57,439 nt of DNA from NCBI GenBank assembly GCA_002392965.1, contig DGIA01000032.1, forward strand, positions 39,396 to 96,834, read 5' to 3'. This stretch comes from Bacteroidales bacterium UBA3834 (lineage in GTDB: Bacteria > Bacteroidota > Bacteroidia > Bacteroidales > P3). Position 1 is the first letter of the stretch. Every line of letters begins with the position of its first letter. The notes beneath the pieces were generated by a model. It made no database searches and was not told the origin of the DNA. It worked only from the letters and a program-made list of their open reading frames with translations. Shown piece by piece: positions 40,723 to 48,073 of this stretch. Position numbers and translations under genes: made by a program.

Positions 40723-42057
40723 TCAGAAGTGATAGAGCACTCCGAACATGCGGGTCTGCGGTGCCCCGGCCGAGGCTTTGTATGTGGGGAACAGGTCCAT
40801 GAAGAATTCGATGGAGTGGAAGCCCAACATTCCGAGGTTCAGACCGACGGCGGTGCGGAGGTTGAAACGGTTGAGTACGTCAAGGTCCTTGTCATGCCGT
40901 GTCACCCAATGGTTGTGCTCGTTGAGGGTCTGGGTGACGAGTTCCTGGTTGCAGTTGTACATGGGGGTGAGCTTGAAGTAAAAGCCTTTGGCAAAGGTGT
41001 GCCATTTTTTGTCGAATGTATAGTTAAGGGTGACGGGAAGGCCTATGGTAAAATAATCCAGATATTGTTGTGGGACAAGGGCGCCATAGCTGTCGTCGAG
41101 TACCAAGTGTCCTGCGTCGGCTTTCACAACGTTGTCCAACAGCCTGACACGGTAGGCGAGTTCAAGTCCTGGATGCCAACTCCAGCGTCCGCCGAGGGGG
41201 ACGGAATTGGTGCATAGTTGCTCGTAGATCCCGAACTCTCCGAGGGTATTGTAGGGTGAGCCGTAACGGGCATCGTCGGTGCCTTGAAGGGCTGAGCTGA
41301 CATCCAGGCCGAAGGTGAGGCTGAGACTCGTGAAATTGGCGGCATTGTTGAAAGGCTTACGGTGCTTGACAAAAAGGTGCTGTACCGAGTCGGTGGAGGC
41401 GATGTCGCATTTGGTGTTGGCGCTCAACCGTTGCCAGAATCGGAAGGCGTTAATCTTGCCTGCTGTCACGGTGCTGTTGCCATAGGTCCATAAATGTATA
41501 TGTCTCCCGGAAAAGTGACGCAAGTCAAGCGTGGCGTCATGCAGCGTGAAACTGGTGCTCCAGCGGTTGTTCATGGTGTCGATTACAAGTGTGGCATTGG
41601 TGTCGATATAGACATCCAGGTTGACCGAGTCGAAGTCGTAGTGCGCAATGGTGAGGCGGGCGTCATTGTAGAGGTGGATTTCGTCGATGGGTTGGGCGGT
41701 GTGTATCTCGACCACCGTCGAGTGTGGCATGCTTGTGTTGGGCTTCAGGTATAGCCAGCTGTCCTTTTTGTCAAACTTTTTCATCTCGATGATCTGAGGC
41801 TCATTGCCCTCTTCGAAGAATTCGGCGCATCGGGTCTGCAGCACCACGGTGGTCGGGCTGCCCGTGGGAGCTTGGAAGAGGCGGACGTCCCAGCCTTTGT
41901 TGATGTGTAGCATGTTGAACGGCTGGTCGAAGGTTTGTTCTATTTCGTAGATGTCCTGTGCCGAGGCGCGGGTGGTCATCAGGATGGTGAGGCCGAGTAT
42001 GGCTGCGGTGCCGATAAAGCCGAAGTTGTCTTTAAGGATGGATGTTATGCGTTTCAT
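40723..42057 (-). CDS. Exported GIN/DUF2807-like protein with C-terminal beta-barrel
   Basis: 444 aa, signal peptide about 1-33 (RASAQ). Residues about 40-220 have beta-helix-like character with short paired strands (VEIHTAQPIDEIHLYNDARL, LVIDTMNNRWSTSFTLHDATLDL), as in the 'head GIN'/DUF2807 domain. Residues about 230-444 look like outer-membrane strands (LGGRWSWHPGLELAYRV, FYFKLTPMYN, MLGFHSIEFFMDLFPTY) ending in aromatic LYHF, as barrels do. It lies 13 bp after the putative anti-sigma gene and is probably controlled by the sigma factor. Function is unknown. Confidence 0.7.
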   Translation of the reverse strand: MKRITSILKDNFGFIGTAAILGLTILMTTRASAQDIYEIEQTFDQPFNMLHINKGWDVRLFQAPTGSPTTVVLQTRCAEFFEEGNEPQIIEMKKFDKKDSWLYLKPNTSMPHSTVVEIHTAQPIDEIHLYNDARLTIAHYDFDSVNLDVYIDTNATLVIDTMNNRWSTSFTLHDATLDLRHFSGRHIHLWTYGNSTVTAGKINAFRFWQRLSANTKCDIASTDSVQHLFVKHRKPFNNAANFTSLSLTFGLDVSSALQGTDDARYGSPYNTLGEFGIYEQLCTNSVPLGGRWSWHPGLELAYRVRLLDNVVKADAGHLVLDDSYGALVPQQYLDYFTIGLPVTLNYTFDKKWHTFAKGFYFKLTPMYNCNQELVTQTLNEHNHWVTRHDKDLDVLNRFNLRTAVGLNLGMLGFHSIEFFMDLFPTYKASAGAPQTRMFGVLYHF

Positions 42058-42070
42058 GGGACTATATTTT

Positions 42071-42646
42071 TTATAGTGTGAAGGTGTGCTGTACAGTGGG
42101 TTTGCTTTCCTCCTGGCAGAAGGCGTCGGCTAGCAGCTGCCCAAGCTCTGATGGTTGCCGATGCGGGGCTGAGGGGGCGTTGACCATGCGGGTGCTGGTG
42201 CGGCGATGGACACAGGGGGTCGGCTTTGTGGGAATATCCTCGGCGGGAGATGTGTTCTCTACGGTTTCTGTAGGGTCTATGGTGCTGATAATTCTTGTAG
42301 TGTCTATTGTTTCGGTCAAGTTTGTCACTTCTTTTTTCACGATGGCCTTCCTGTGGGTTCCGGTCGCCTTGGGGGAAACGGGCGCTATCTCCTCCAGAGG
42401 TTCTTTCATCACCACTGGTACTTTGGTTTCAGCCACTTGCAGGGGCGAGACGCTTTCGGTGCGGAAAAGGGCAGGCAGGGTGATCAGCACGGCGGCGATG
42501 CCTGCGGCCACGGCTCCAGCCCACACAGGCCACAGCGGTCGGCGGTCGTGCTTTTTCAGCATCCGGCGCAGCTCCTCCTGTCTGCGACGATTGGCCTCGA
42601 CCGTGCGTTTGGCGGAGAACAGTTCTTGCAATTCTTTATCTTCCAT
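42071..42646 (-). CDS. Putative anti-sigma or sigma-associated membrane protein
   Basis: 191 aa. A charged N-terminal cytosolic part (about 1-38, many Arg/Lys/Glu) is followed by one membrane helix (about 40-62, WAGAVAAGIAAVLITLPALF) and a Thr/Pro-rich periplasmic tail. It starts inside the last codons of the sigma gene (11-bp overlap). This arrangement, sigma followed by a single-span protein, fits an anti-sigma factor. No zinc-type (ZAS) motif is visible, so the role rests on context. Confidence 0.6.
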   Translation of the reverse strand: MEDKELQELFSAKRTVEANRRRQEELRRMLKKHDRRPLWPVWAGAVAAGIAAVLITLPALFRTESVSPLQVAETKVPVVMKEPLEEIAPVSPKATGTHRKAIVKKEVTNLTETIDTTRIISTIDPTETVENTSPAEDIPTKPTPCVHRRTSTRMVNAPSAPHRQPSELGQLLADAFCQEESKPTVQHTFTL

Positions 42647-43118
42647 GGATCATTGTTTTTAGTGCGCTCATGGCGCGTGAAAGGGTGGTGTAAACGTTAG
42701 AACTGCTCATGCCCAGACGTTGCTGCATTTCTTCGTGGCTCAGCTGGTCTATGTAGCGCATCTGCACTGCCTGCCGTTGCACCTCGGGCAGTTGGTTCAT
42801 CATGCAGTCGAGTTTGCGTGAACGCTCCTCGATGAGGGCTACCTCAGCGGCGGTGTCTTCCTCCTGCAGGTTGGCGATGTCGGCCAGGCTGACGGTCTCC
42901 TTGCGGCGGCGCATCAACGAGATGCAGTGGTTTTTTACGCTCTGGACGGCATAGCCCTCGAGATTTTTCACATGCTGAAGCTTGCGGCGGTTCTCCCAAA
43001 GGTCGGCAAAAGCATCCTGCACCACGTCTTCCGCGTCGGTGGCGGAGTGTAGCAATTTTTCGGCCGTCAGTTGCATGAGGGGCTGTAAGGGTAGCAGTGT
43101 GTCGAGGAAGTGGTTCAT
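42636..43118 (-). CDS. ECF-type RNA polymerase sigma factor
   Basis: 160 aa. Region 2 includes SATDAEDVVQDAFADLWENRRKLQHVKNLEGYAVQSVKNHCI (about 26-67), and region 4 includes LPEVQRQAVQMRYIDQLSHEEMQQRLGMSSSNVYTTLSRAMSALK. The linker is short. The protein is somewhat shorter at its N-terminus than typical ECFs, but the next upstream ATG is out of frame. Its operon with a membrane protein and a GIN-barrel protein is a recurring Bacteroidota arrangement. It lies downstream of T9SS-like genes on the same strand. Confidence 0.9.
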   Translation of the reverse strand: MNHFLDTLLPLQPLMQLTAEKLLHSATDAEDVVQDAFADLWENRRKLQHVKNLEGYAVQSVKNHCISLMRRRKETVSLADIANLQEEDTAAEVALIEERSRKLDCMMNQLPEVQRQAVQMRYIDQLSHEEMQQRLGMSSSNVYTTLSRAMSALKTMIHGR

Positions 43119-43176
43119 CTCTTTTCGCAGTTCTCACCTTAATGACGCAGAACTGCCAGAAATCTTACAAAAAAAA

Positions 43177-44736
43177 TTAAAATATTTCGCAGGAAAGTAT
43201 CTCGATGCGGCGGGCCATGGCGGCGGGCAGGCCGTAGATGGGGTCGGTGGACAGGGTTGCAGTGGTGGGCTCCACGGCGCCGTGGGGTCTCTGTACGATG
43301 CGCAGACGTCCGTCGTCGAGGGCATCGGCGAACATGCCGCCTCGCCACGCGCGTATCATATTGATGAAGCTGGCAATGCGGCGAGCCGAGAGAGTGCGGT
43401 TGTATTCGTTGGTGTGCAGTGGACTGGCATATCCGCTGACGGTCAGCACTGCATGGCGTCCTTCGTAGAGAGCCGCCTCGATGTGGTCGAACAGCATCTG
43501 CACATGCTCGAAGTTGCCCACCACGCAGCTGTCAAAGAATTGCTGCATCAATGTCGAGTCGGTGGCGTTGGGCTGGTGGTGCATGTACTCGCTCCGCATC
43601 AGGGCGTAGCGCAGCTGGCAGTCGGCGTAGTCGGCGGATGTCAGGCTGTCGTGGCTGCCAGGGTCGGGGTCGTCGTTGTGGAAGTAGAGGAAGAGCGGCA
43701 GTTGGAGAGTTTGAGGAACGGCTGTTGTGACTGTGTCGTCGGGCTCGGGTGTGACGCTCGTGAAAGCCCCGCTGTCAATGGCCCAGCGGTAGAGGTCGTT
43801 GCAGCACATCGAGTCGTTGAGGAAATAACTGTCGGCACGGTTGGAACTGAGGTAGCCTCCGATGGGGAAGCCGCCGAGAGAGTCGTAGTCGGTGACGGTG
43901 AAGTAGAGGTCGTTTTGTTCGCTGTTGAGGCATCCGCATACAGGCTCGGCTTTCTGCCATGTGTTGCGCTGGCCGATGGCACAATAGATGTCGAAGCCCC
44001 CCTTGCCCCCCTCGCGGTCGCTGCTGAAGTACAGAATGCCGTTCTGTTGATCGTAGAAAGGTGTGTATTCGTCGGCACTCGAATTTACCTGCGGGCCGAG
44101 GTTGACTAGCTCCGAGGCTTCTCCGTTTTTGATGATGGAATACCAGATATCGGTGCCGCCCATGCCACCCTCGTGGTTGCTGACAAAGTAGAGTATCAAG
44201 GTGCTGTCGGGCAGTCGGGCAGCAGCTGGATGGGTGTAGGTGAATCGTTGGTCGTTCAGCGCTCCACGCAGGCGTACGGGCTTCTGCCAGCCTCGTTTCC
44301 GCTTTTTGGCATACCAGATGTCGCAGCGCAGTGTCTCGAGGTCGCCGCGGGTGAAGTAGAGGTCATGTGTCAAGGGGTCAATGGTCAGGTTGCCGGTGTG
44401 TTCCTTCTTGCTGTTGAGACCCCAGCGGTTGGGTTTGGGGCGTGCCACCTTGCCGTTGCGGGCGATGCGGGCCTGGTAGAGCTGCATTATCGAGGTGTTG
44501 AAGTTGAAGGCGCCTTTTTTGCTGTTGGACGGAGGCATGGAAGCGAAGGAAAGGATGGTGTCGCCCACCCGCAGGGCTCCGGTCTCGCTGCCGGCGGTGT
44601 TGTAGGGTTTGTCCAGGTGCACCACCTTGTATTGTGCCTTTGCAGAATTGAAAAACGAAAAATGAAAAATGAAAACCAGGCTGACGTAGAACGCTAGCCG
44701 AAGTAATCGATGTGATATATTAATTTCAATTCTCAA
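43177..44736 (-). CDS. PD40/OmpA-family envelope protein (PorE-like), TTG start
   Basis: 519 aa with a signal peptide (about 1-34, SAKAQ). The first part (about 60-340) has WD40-like PD40 repeats (DLYFTRGD, LYFVSNHEGGMGGTDIWYS, LYFSSDREGGKGGFDIY). The last part (about 400-515) is OmpA-like, peptidoglycan-binding, with EYNRTLSARRIASFI. PD40-OmpA proteins encoded beside PorP/SprF are T9SS-associated (compare PorE) and may anchor the complex to the wall. No ATG is available: the frame opens just 2 codons before TTG at 44736, which lies in a 7-bp repeat tract. Confidence 0.78.
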   Translation of the reverse strand: MRIEINISHRLLRLAFYVSLVFIFHFSFFNSAKAQYKVVHLDKPYNTAGSETGALRVGDTILSFASMPPSNSKKGAFNFNTSIMQLYQARIARNGKVARPKPNRWGLNSKKEHTGNLTIDPLTHDLYFTRGDLETLRCDIWYAKKRKRGWQKPVRLRGALNDQRFTYTHPAAARLPDSTLILYFVSNHEGGMGGTDIWYSIIKNGEASELVNLGPQVNSSADEYTPFYDQQNGILYFSSDREGGKGGFDIYCAIGQRNTWQKAEPVCGCLNSEQNDLYFTVTDYDSLGGFPIGGYLSSNRADSYFLNDSMCCNDLYRWAIDSGAFTSVTPEPDDTVTTAVPQTLQLPLFLYFHNDDPDPGSHDSLTSADYADCQLRYALMRSEYMHHQPNATDSTLMQQFFDSCVVGNFEHVQMLFDHIEAALYEGRHAVLTVSGYASPLHTNEYNRTLSARRIASFINMIRAWRGGMFADALDDGRLRIVQRPHGAVEPTTATLSTDPIYGLPAAMARRIEILSCEIF

Positions 44737-44758
44737 TTCTCAATTTTTAATTCTTAAT
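44724..44758. repeat. Five 7-bp repeats (TCTCAAT type)
   Basis: TTTCAAT, TCTCAAT, TCTCAAT, TTTTAAT and TCTTAAT follow each other between the PorP-like stop (44759) and the PD40-OmpA gene. The TTG start of that gene lies inside this tract. Confidence 0.85.
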
Positions 44759-45745
44759 TCATATGATGGGACATGGCAAGGCGCGTTTGGTTTTGTCCTT
44801 CTTGCCAATCATATAGAGAATGCCTATCTCGAAGGCGCCAAGGGTATGGCTGGCTTCAGCCAGACGCGAGAGGTTGGCATCGTAGCTGAGTGCGAAAGTC
44901 CATTCGTGCCATAGTACAGCTAGGTTGATGGCAGCAGCATCGCCGTGGCGTGCCAGTAGTCCACCGCTGAGAGCAAGGTAGTTGCGCTGACTTTCATTGA
45001 GGTACCAGCGCACGTCGCACCCATAGACCATTTCGTCGTAAAGACCTTGATGTTGGTAACCGGCCACCGGCAGCAGGCTCCATTGTTCCCATCGGCGCCA
45101 TTCAGCACGGACATAGAGGTTCCATCGAGGCAGAAGGTGTGCGTCGGCGGTCTCCAGATGGCTGATGTTAGGACGGTTGATGTTGCGTATGGAGAAACCT
45201 GCCTTGGTGTAGAGGTTCTCGTCCCATTGGCAGAACCACGCCACTCCGGCTCCGAGGGTGGGATAGATGACCTGTGGGTTGCGGAAACTCTCTGTACCAT
45301 CGACCAGTTCGATGTGTTCCGTGCTGAACCCCACCTGACCTACGCCCCCTTCGAGGGCGAGAGAGAAGAGGTTGTCTCCGTTGCCGACGGCTTGGAACCA
45401 CGATATGATGGCGTTGGCGGTTGTGGAACCGTAACTCAGTGTGCCAGCCCGGTCGTTGGTAATCCACAGGCTGCCATTCAGTCCGTTGCGGTTGCGTTGG
45501 CTGCGCATCAGGCTCAGTTCCGCCGTGGCGGTGAGAGTTTGGAAGGGGGTGCTGACCGAGGCCCATTGGTTGCGATAGACGGCCCCGAAACGTCCGGTGC
45601 CGTCGAAAAAGCCGGCATAGGCGGGGTTGAACAGCAACGGGTCCAAATCCATCATCGAGAAATGAATGTCCTGAGCCTGCAGCCTACAGTTCATAGGCCC
45701 TATAAGTCCTATAAGTCCTATAAGTCCTATGAACTTGAGTCTCAT
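44759..45745 (-). CDS. PorP/SprF-family type IX secretion membrane protein
   Basis: 328 aa. The mature start DIHFSMMDLDPLLFNPAYAGFFDGTGRFGAVYRNQW (about 26-61) is the hallmark of PorP/SprF proteins, which form 14-stranded outer-membrane barrels that assist T9SS surface attachment or gliding proteins. The rest is barrel-like. The signal peptide contains a triple GLI repeat (residues 7-15). The gene overlaps tsaD by 4 bp (ATGA). With the PD40-OmpA partner it forms a pair known from T9SS loci. Its exact T9SS partner is unknown. Confidence 0.88.
   Translation of the reverse strand: MRLKFIGLIGLIGLIGPMNCRLQAQDIHFSMMDLDPLLFNPAYAGFFDGTGRFGAVYRNQWASVSTPFQTLTATAELSLMRSQRNRNGLNGSLWITNDRAGTLSYGSTTANAIISWFQAVGNGDNLFSLALEGGVGQVGFSTEHIELVDGTESFRNPQVIYPTLGAGVAWFCQWDENLYTKAGFSIRNINRPNISHLETADAHLLPRWNLYVRAEWRRWEQWSLLPVAGYQHQGLYDEMVYGCDVRWYLNESQRNYLALSGGLLARHGDAAAINLAVLWHEWTFALSYDANLSRLAEASHTLGAFEIGILYMIGKKDKTKRALPCPII
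45699..45734. repeat. 9-bp in-frame repeats in PorP-like signal peptide
   Basis: CCTATAAGT three times, then CCTATGAAC. On the coding strand each unit encodes Gly-Leu-Ile, so gain or loss of units changes the hydrophobic core by three residues without a frameshift. Confidence 0.9.
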
Positions 45746-46740
45746 CTTGTGTAAGGGGGTAAGCTGATGTCGGCAAAGTCGCCTTTACGGTATTTGAAGT
45801 AAGCGGCTATGCCCACCATGGCGGCGTTGTCGGTGCAGAATTGGAATGGAGGGATGAATGCCTGCCAGTGGTGTTTCTGGCAGATACGTTGCAGTTCGCT
45901 CCGCAGGTACGAGTTGGCGCTGACGCCGCCGGCGATGGCAATCTGCTTGATTTTGTTGTCCAATGCAGCCCGCTCGGTTTTTTTCAGCAGGAATCCAACG
46001 ATGGTTTTTTGTATGCTTGCGCAGAGGTCGGCTTTGTGCTTCTCGATGAAGTCGGGGTCTTCTTTCAGGCGGTCGCGCAGGAAGTAGAGGAAGGATGTTT
46101 TGATGCCGCTGAAGGAGTAGTTGTAGCCTGCGATGTTCGGCGTGGCGAAGGTGTAGGCGTCGGGATTGCCCTCTTTGGCCAGACGGTCAATGATGGGGCC
46201 TCCTGGGTAGCCTAGATCCATGATTTTTGCGGCTTTGTCGATGGCTTCGCCTGCCGCATCGTCAATCGTGGTGCCGAGGCATTCGATGTCGAAGTAATCC
46301 TTCAGTAGTAATATCTGTGTGTGTCCTCCGCTGACCAGCAGGCAGATGAATGGGAACTGGGGTTTGGGTTCACCTCGGTCAATGAAGTGGCTCAAAACGT
46401 GAGCTTGCAGATGGTTGACCTCGATGAGGGGTTTGTCAAGGGCAGTGGCAAAACTTTTGGCAAAACTTACGCCTACAAGCAGGGAGCCCAGCAAACCCGG
46501 GCCGCGGGTGAAGCCCACGGCATCAATCTCGTCCTTGCCGATGCCGGCCTGTCGGATGGCAGCATCGACCACAGGAATGATGTTCTGCTGATGGGCGCGT
46601 GATGCCAGTTCGGGCACCACACCGCCGTATTGTTCGTGTACTTTCTGGCTGGCGATGACGTTGGACAGCAGGTGGTCGTCCCTCAGCACAGCCGCTGAGG
46701 TGTCGTCGCAGCTTGATTCTATGGCCAATAGGGTAGTCAT
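45742..46740 (-). CDS. tsaD: tRNA N6-adenosine threonylcarbamoyltransferase
   Basis: 332 aa. It transfers the threonylcarbamoyl group to A37 of ANN-reading tRNAs. ESSCDDTSAAVL (8-19), VPELASRAH (42-50) and the metal-binding NHLQAH (His110, His114) are diagnostic, as are GGVSANSYLR and DNAAMVG near the end. It is the first gene of a minus-strand unit; the PorP-like gene overlaps its stop. Confidence 0.96.
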   Translation of the reverse strand: MTTLLAIESSCDDTSAAVLRDDHLLSNVIASQKVHEQYGGVVPELASRAHQQNIIPVVDAAIRQAGIGKDEIDAVGFTRGPGLLGSLLVGVSFAKSFATALDKPLIEVNHLQAHVLSHFIDRGEPKPQFPFICLLVSGGHTQILLLKDYFDIECLGTTIDDAAGEAIDKAAKIMDLGYPGGPIIDRLAKEGNPDAYTFATPNIAGYNYSFSGIKTSFLYFLRDRLKEDPDFIEKHKADLCASIQKTIVGFLLKKTERAALDNKIKQIAIAGGVSANSYLRSELQRICQKHHWQAFIPPFQFCTDNAAMVGIAAYFKYRKGDFADISLPPYTR

Positions 46741-46825
46741 TCAGAGTCTGTGTTTTGGGTATTGGTTTCGATATTCGTCTTTATCAAGTGTGTCTATGTA
46801 ATTTAACATGGGAAATTCAAATTTG

Positions 46826-46855
46826 CAAAATTACGAAAAAAAATGGTTCCTCAAA
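46826..46855 (-). promoter_or_regulatory. Promoter for tsaD operon
   Basis: On the minus strand TTTG (46852-46855), an 18-bp spacer and TAATTTTG (46826-46833), about 85 bp upstream of tsaD. The rest of the 46741-47086 spacer holds the ROK promoter and a palindrome. Confidence 0.7.
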
Positions 46856-46951
46856 ATAAAAAGTGATTTTTCTCTTCCAAATCAACATCATCGAATCGGA
46901 GGTGTTGATGCGGAAATGGAGATGGGGTGGTGGTGTCGTCTTATCATAATG

Positions 46952-46961
46952 ACCGTACGGT
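46952..46961. promoter_or_regulatory. Perfect palindrome ACCGTACGGT, possible operator
   Basis: A 10-bp perfect palindrome lies 22 bp upstream of the ROK gene's -33 element. It could bind a dimeric regulator. No regulator is identified. Confidence 0.35.
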
Positions 46962-46983
46962 GTGAAACAAAATGAAAGTCGGT

Positions 46984-47015
46984 CTTGCATGATTTTGGGA
47001 AAAAACTTATTTTTG
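46984..47015 (+). promoter_or_regulatory. Promoter for ROK-GH92 operon
   Basis: CTTG (46984-46987), a 20-bp spacer and TATTTTTG (47008-47015). Confidence 0.7.
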
Positions 47016-47086
47016 CAAAATGGAGTTTTTGAGTGGTTTGTGTGTAGGATGCTAATACAGAGTTAATAACAATCAAAAGAGATGAT

Positions 47087-48052
47087 ATGAAGTATTCCAT
47101 CGGAGTGGATATGGGAGGCACCAACACAGACTTGGGCCTCGTGACAGAGAACGGCAACATCGTGCAGCGTCGCAACTTGCCGACCAGCGCCTATACTGAG
47201 CTGGAACCTTACATCCGCGACTTGATGCGTGAAGTGGAGTCTATGCTCGACACCCAGCGTGCCATCGACGGCGAGGCGGTCAGTCTGGAGGGCATTGGTG
47301 TGGGTGCGCCGAACGGCAACTTTTACACCGGCTGTGTGGATAACGCGCCGAACTTGACCATCAAAGGCAACTTGAACTTTGCCAAGGAAATCCACAAGTA
47401 CCGTGACGTCCCGGTGGTGCTGAGCAACGATGCCAACGCGGCCGCTTATGGTGAATATGTCTATGGCGGTGCCAAGGGAATGAAGCATTTTATCATGTTC
47501 ACCCTCGGCACGGGTGTGGGCAGTGGCATCGTGGTTGATGGCAAGTTGGTGCATGGTTCGACAGGTGCTGCCGGCGAACTGGGCCACAATATTTTGGTTC
47601 CCCATGGCCGTAAATGTACCTGTGGCCGCGAAGGATGCTTGGAAACCTATACTTCTGCCCGTGGAATTGTGCAGACTTACTTGGAGTTGCGTCGTGAGAA
47701 TCCAGAAAGGGAGAGGATGCTGAAGGAGGTGCCCGACAGTGAGGTGACGAGCAAGTTGATAGGTGAGGCGGCCCATCAAGGCGACCCTGTAGCACTGAAG
47801 ACTTGGGAGATGGTGGGAGACTGGCTGGGGCTGGCCATGGCCAACAGCGTCACTTTCTCGGCCCCGGAGGCCATCTTCCTGTTGGGTGGCCCGGCGCAGG
47901 TGGGAGAACCGTTGCTGAGACCGCTCCGTGCAGCTTTCGAGAAGTACCTGCTCAATATCTATGCCGGCAGTTGCCAAATAAGGATGAGCGAGTTGAAGGC
48001 CAACGAGGTGGCTATCCTCGGGGCTGCGGCATTGTTGAAAATGAAAGTTTGA
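47087..48052 (+). CDS. ROK-family sugar kinase (glucokinase/mannokinase type)
   Basis: 321 aa. N-terminal phosphate-binding DMGGTNTDLG (8-17), GVGAPNG, catalytic-region LSNDANAAAYGEY, and the ROK zinc motif with Cys177, Cys179 and Cys184 (GRKCTCGREGCLE). There is no N-terminal helix-turn-helix, so this is a kinase rather than a NagC-type repressor. It probably phosphorylates glucose, mannose or a related hexose. Being followed 21 bp later by an alpha-mannosidase, mannose use is plausible but inferred. Confidence 0.88.
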   Translation: MKYSIGVDMGGTNTDLGLVTENGNIVQRRNLPTSAYTELEPYIRDLMREVESMLDTQRAIDGEAVSLEGIGVGAPNGNFYTGCVDNAPNLTIKGNLNFAKEIHKYRDVPVVLSNDANAAAYGEYVYGGAKGMKHFIMFTLGTGVGSGIVVDGKLVHGSTGAAGELGHNILVPHGRKCTCGREGCLETYTSARGIVQTYLELRRENPERERMLKEVPDSEVTSKLIGEAAHQGDPVALKTWEMVGDWLGLAMANSVTFSAPEAIFLLGGPAQVGEPLLRPLRAAFEKYLLNIYAGSCQIRMSELKANEVAILGAAALLKMKV

Positions 48053-48073
48053 GGACTAAAGGTTTAGAATAAG

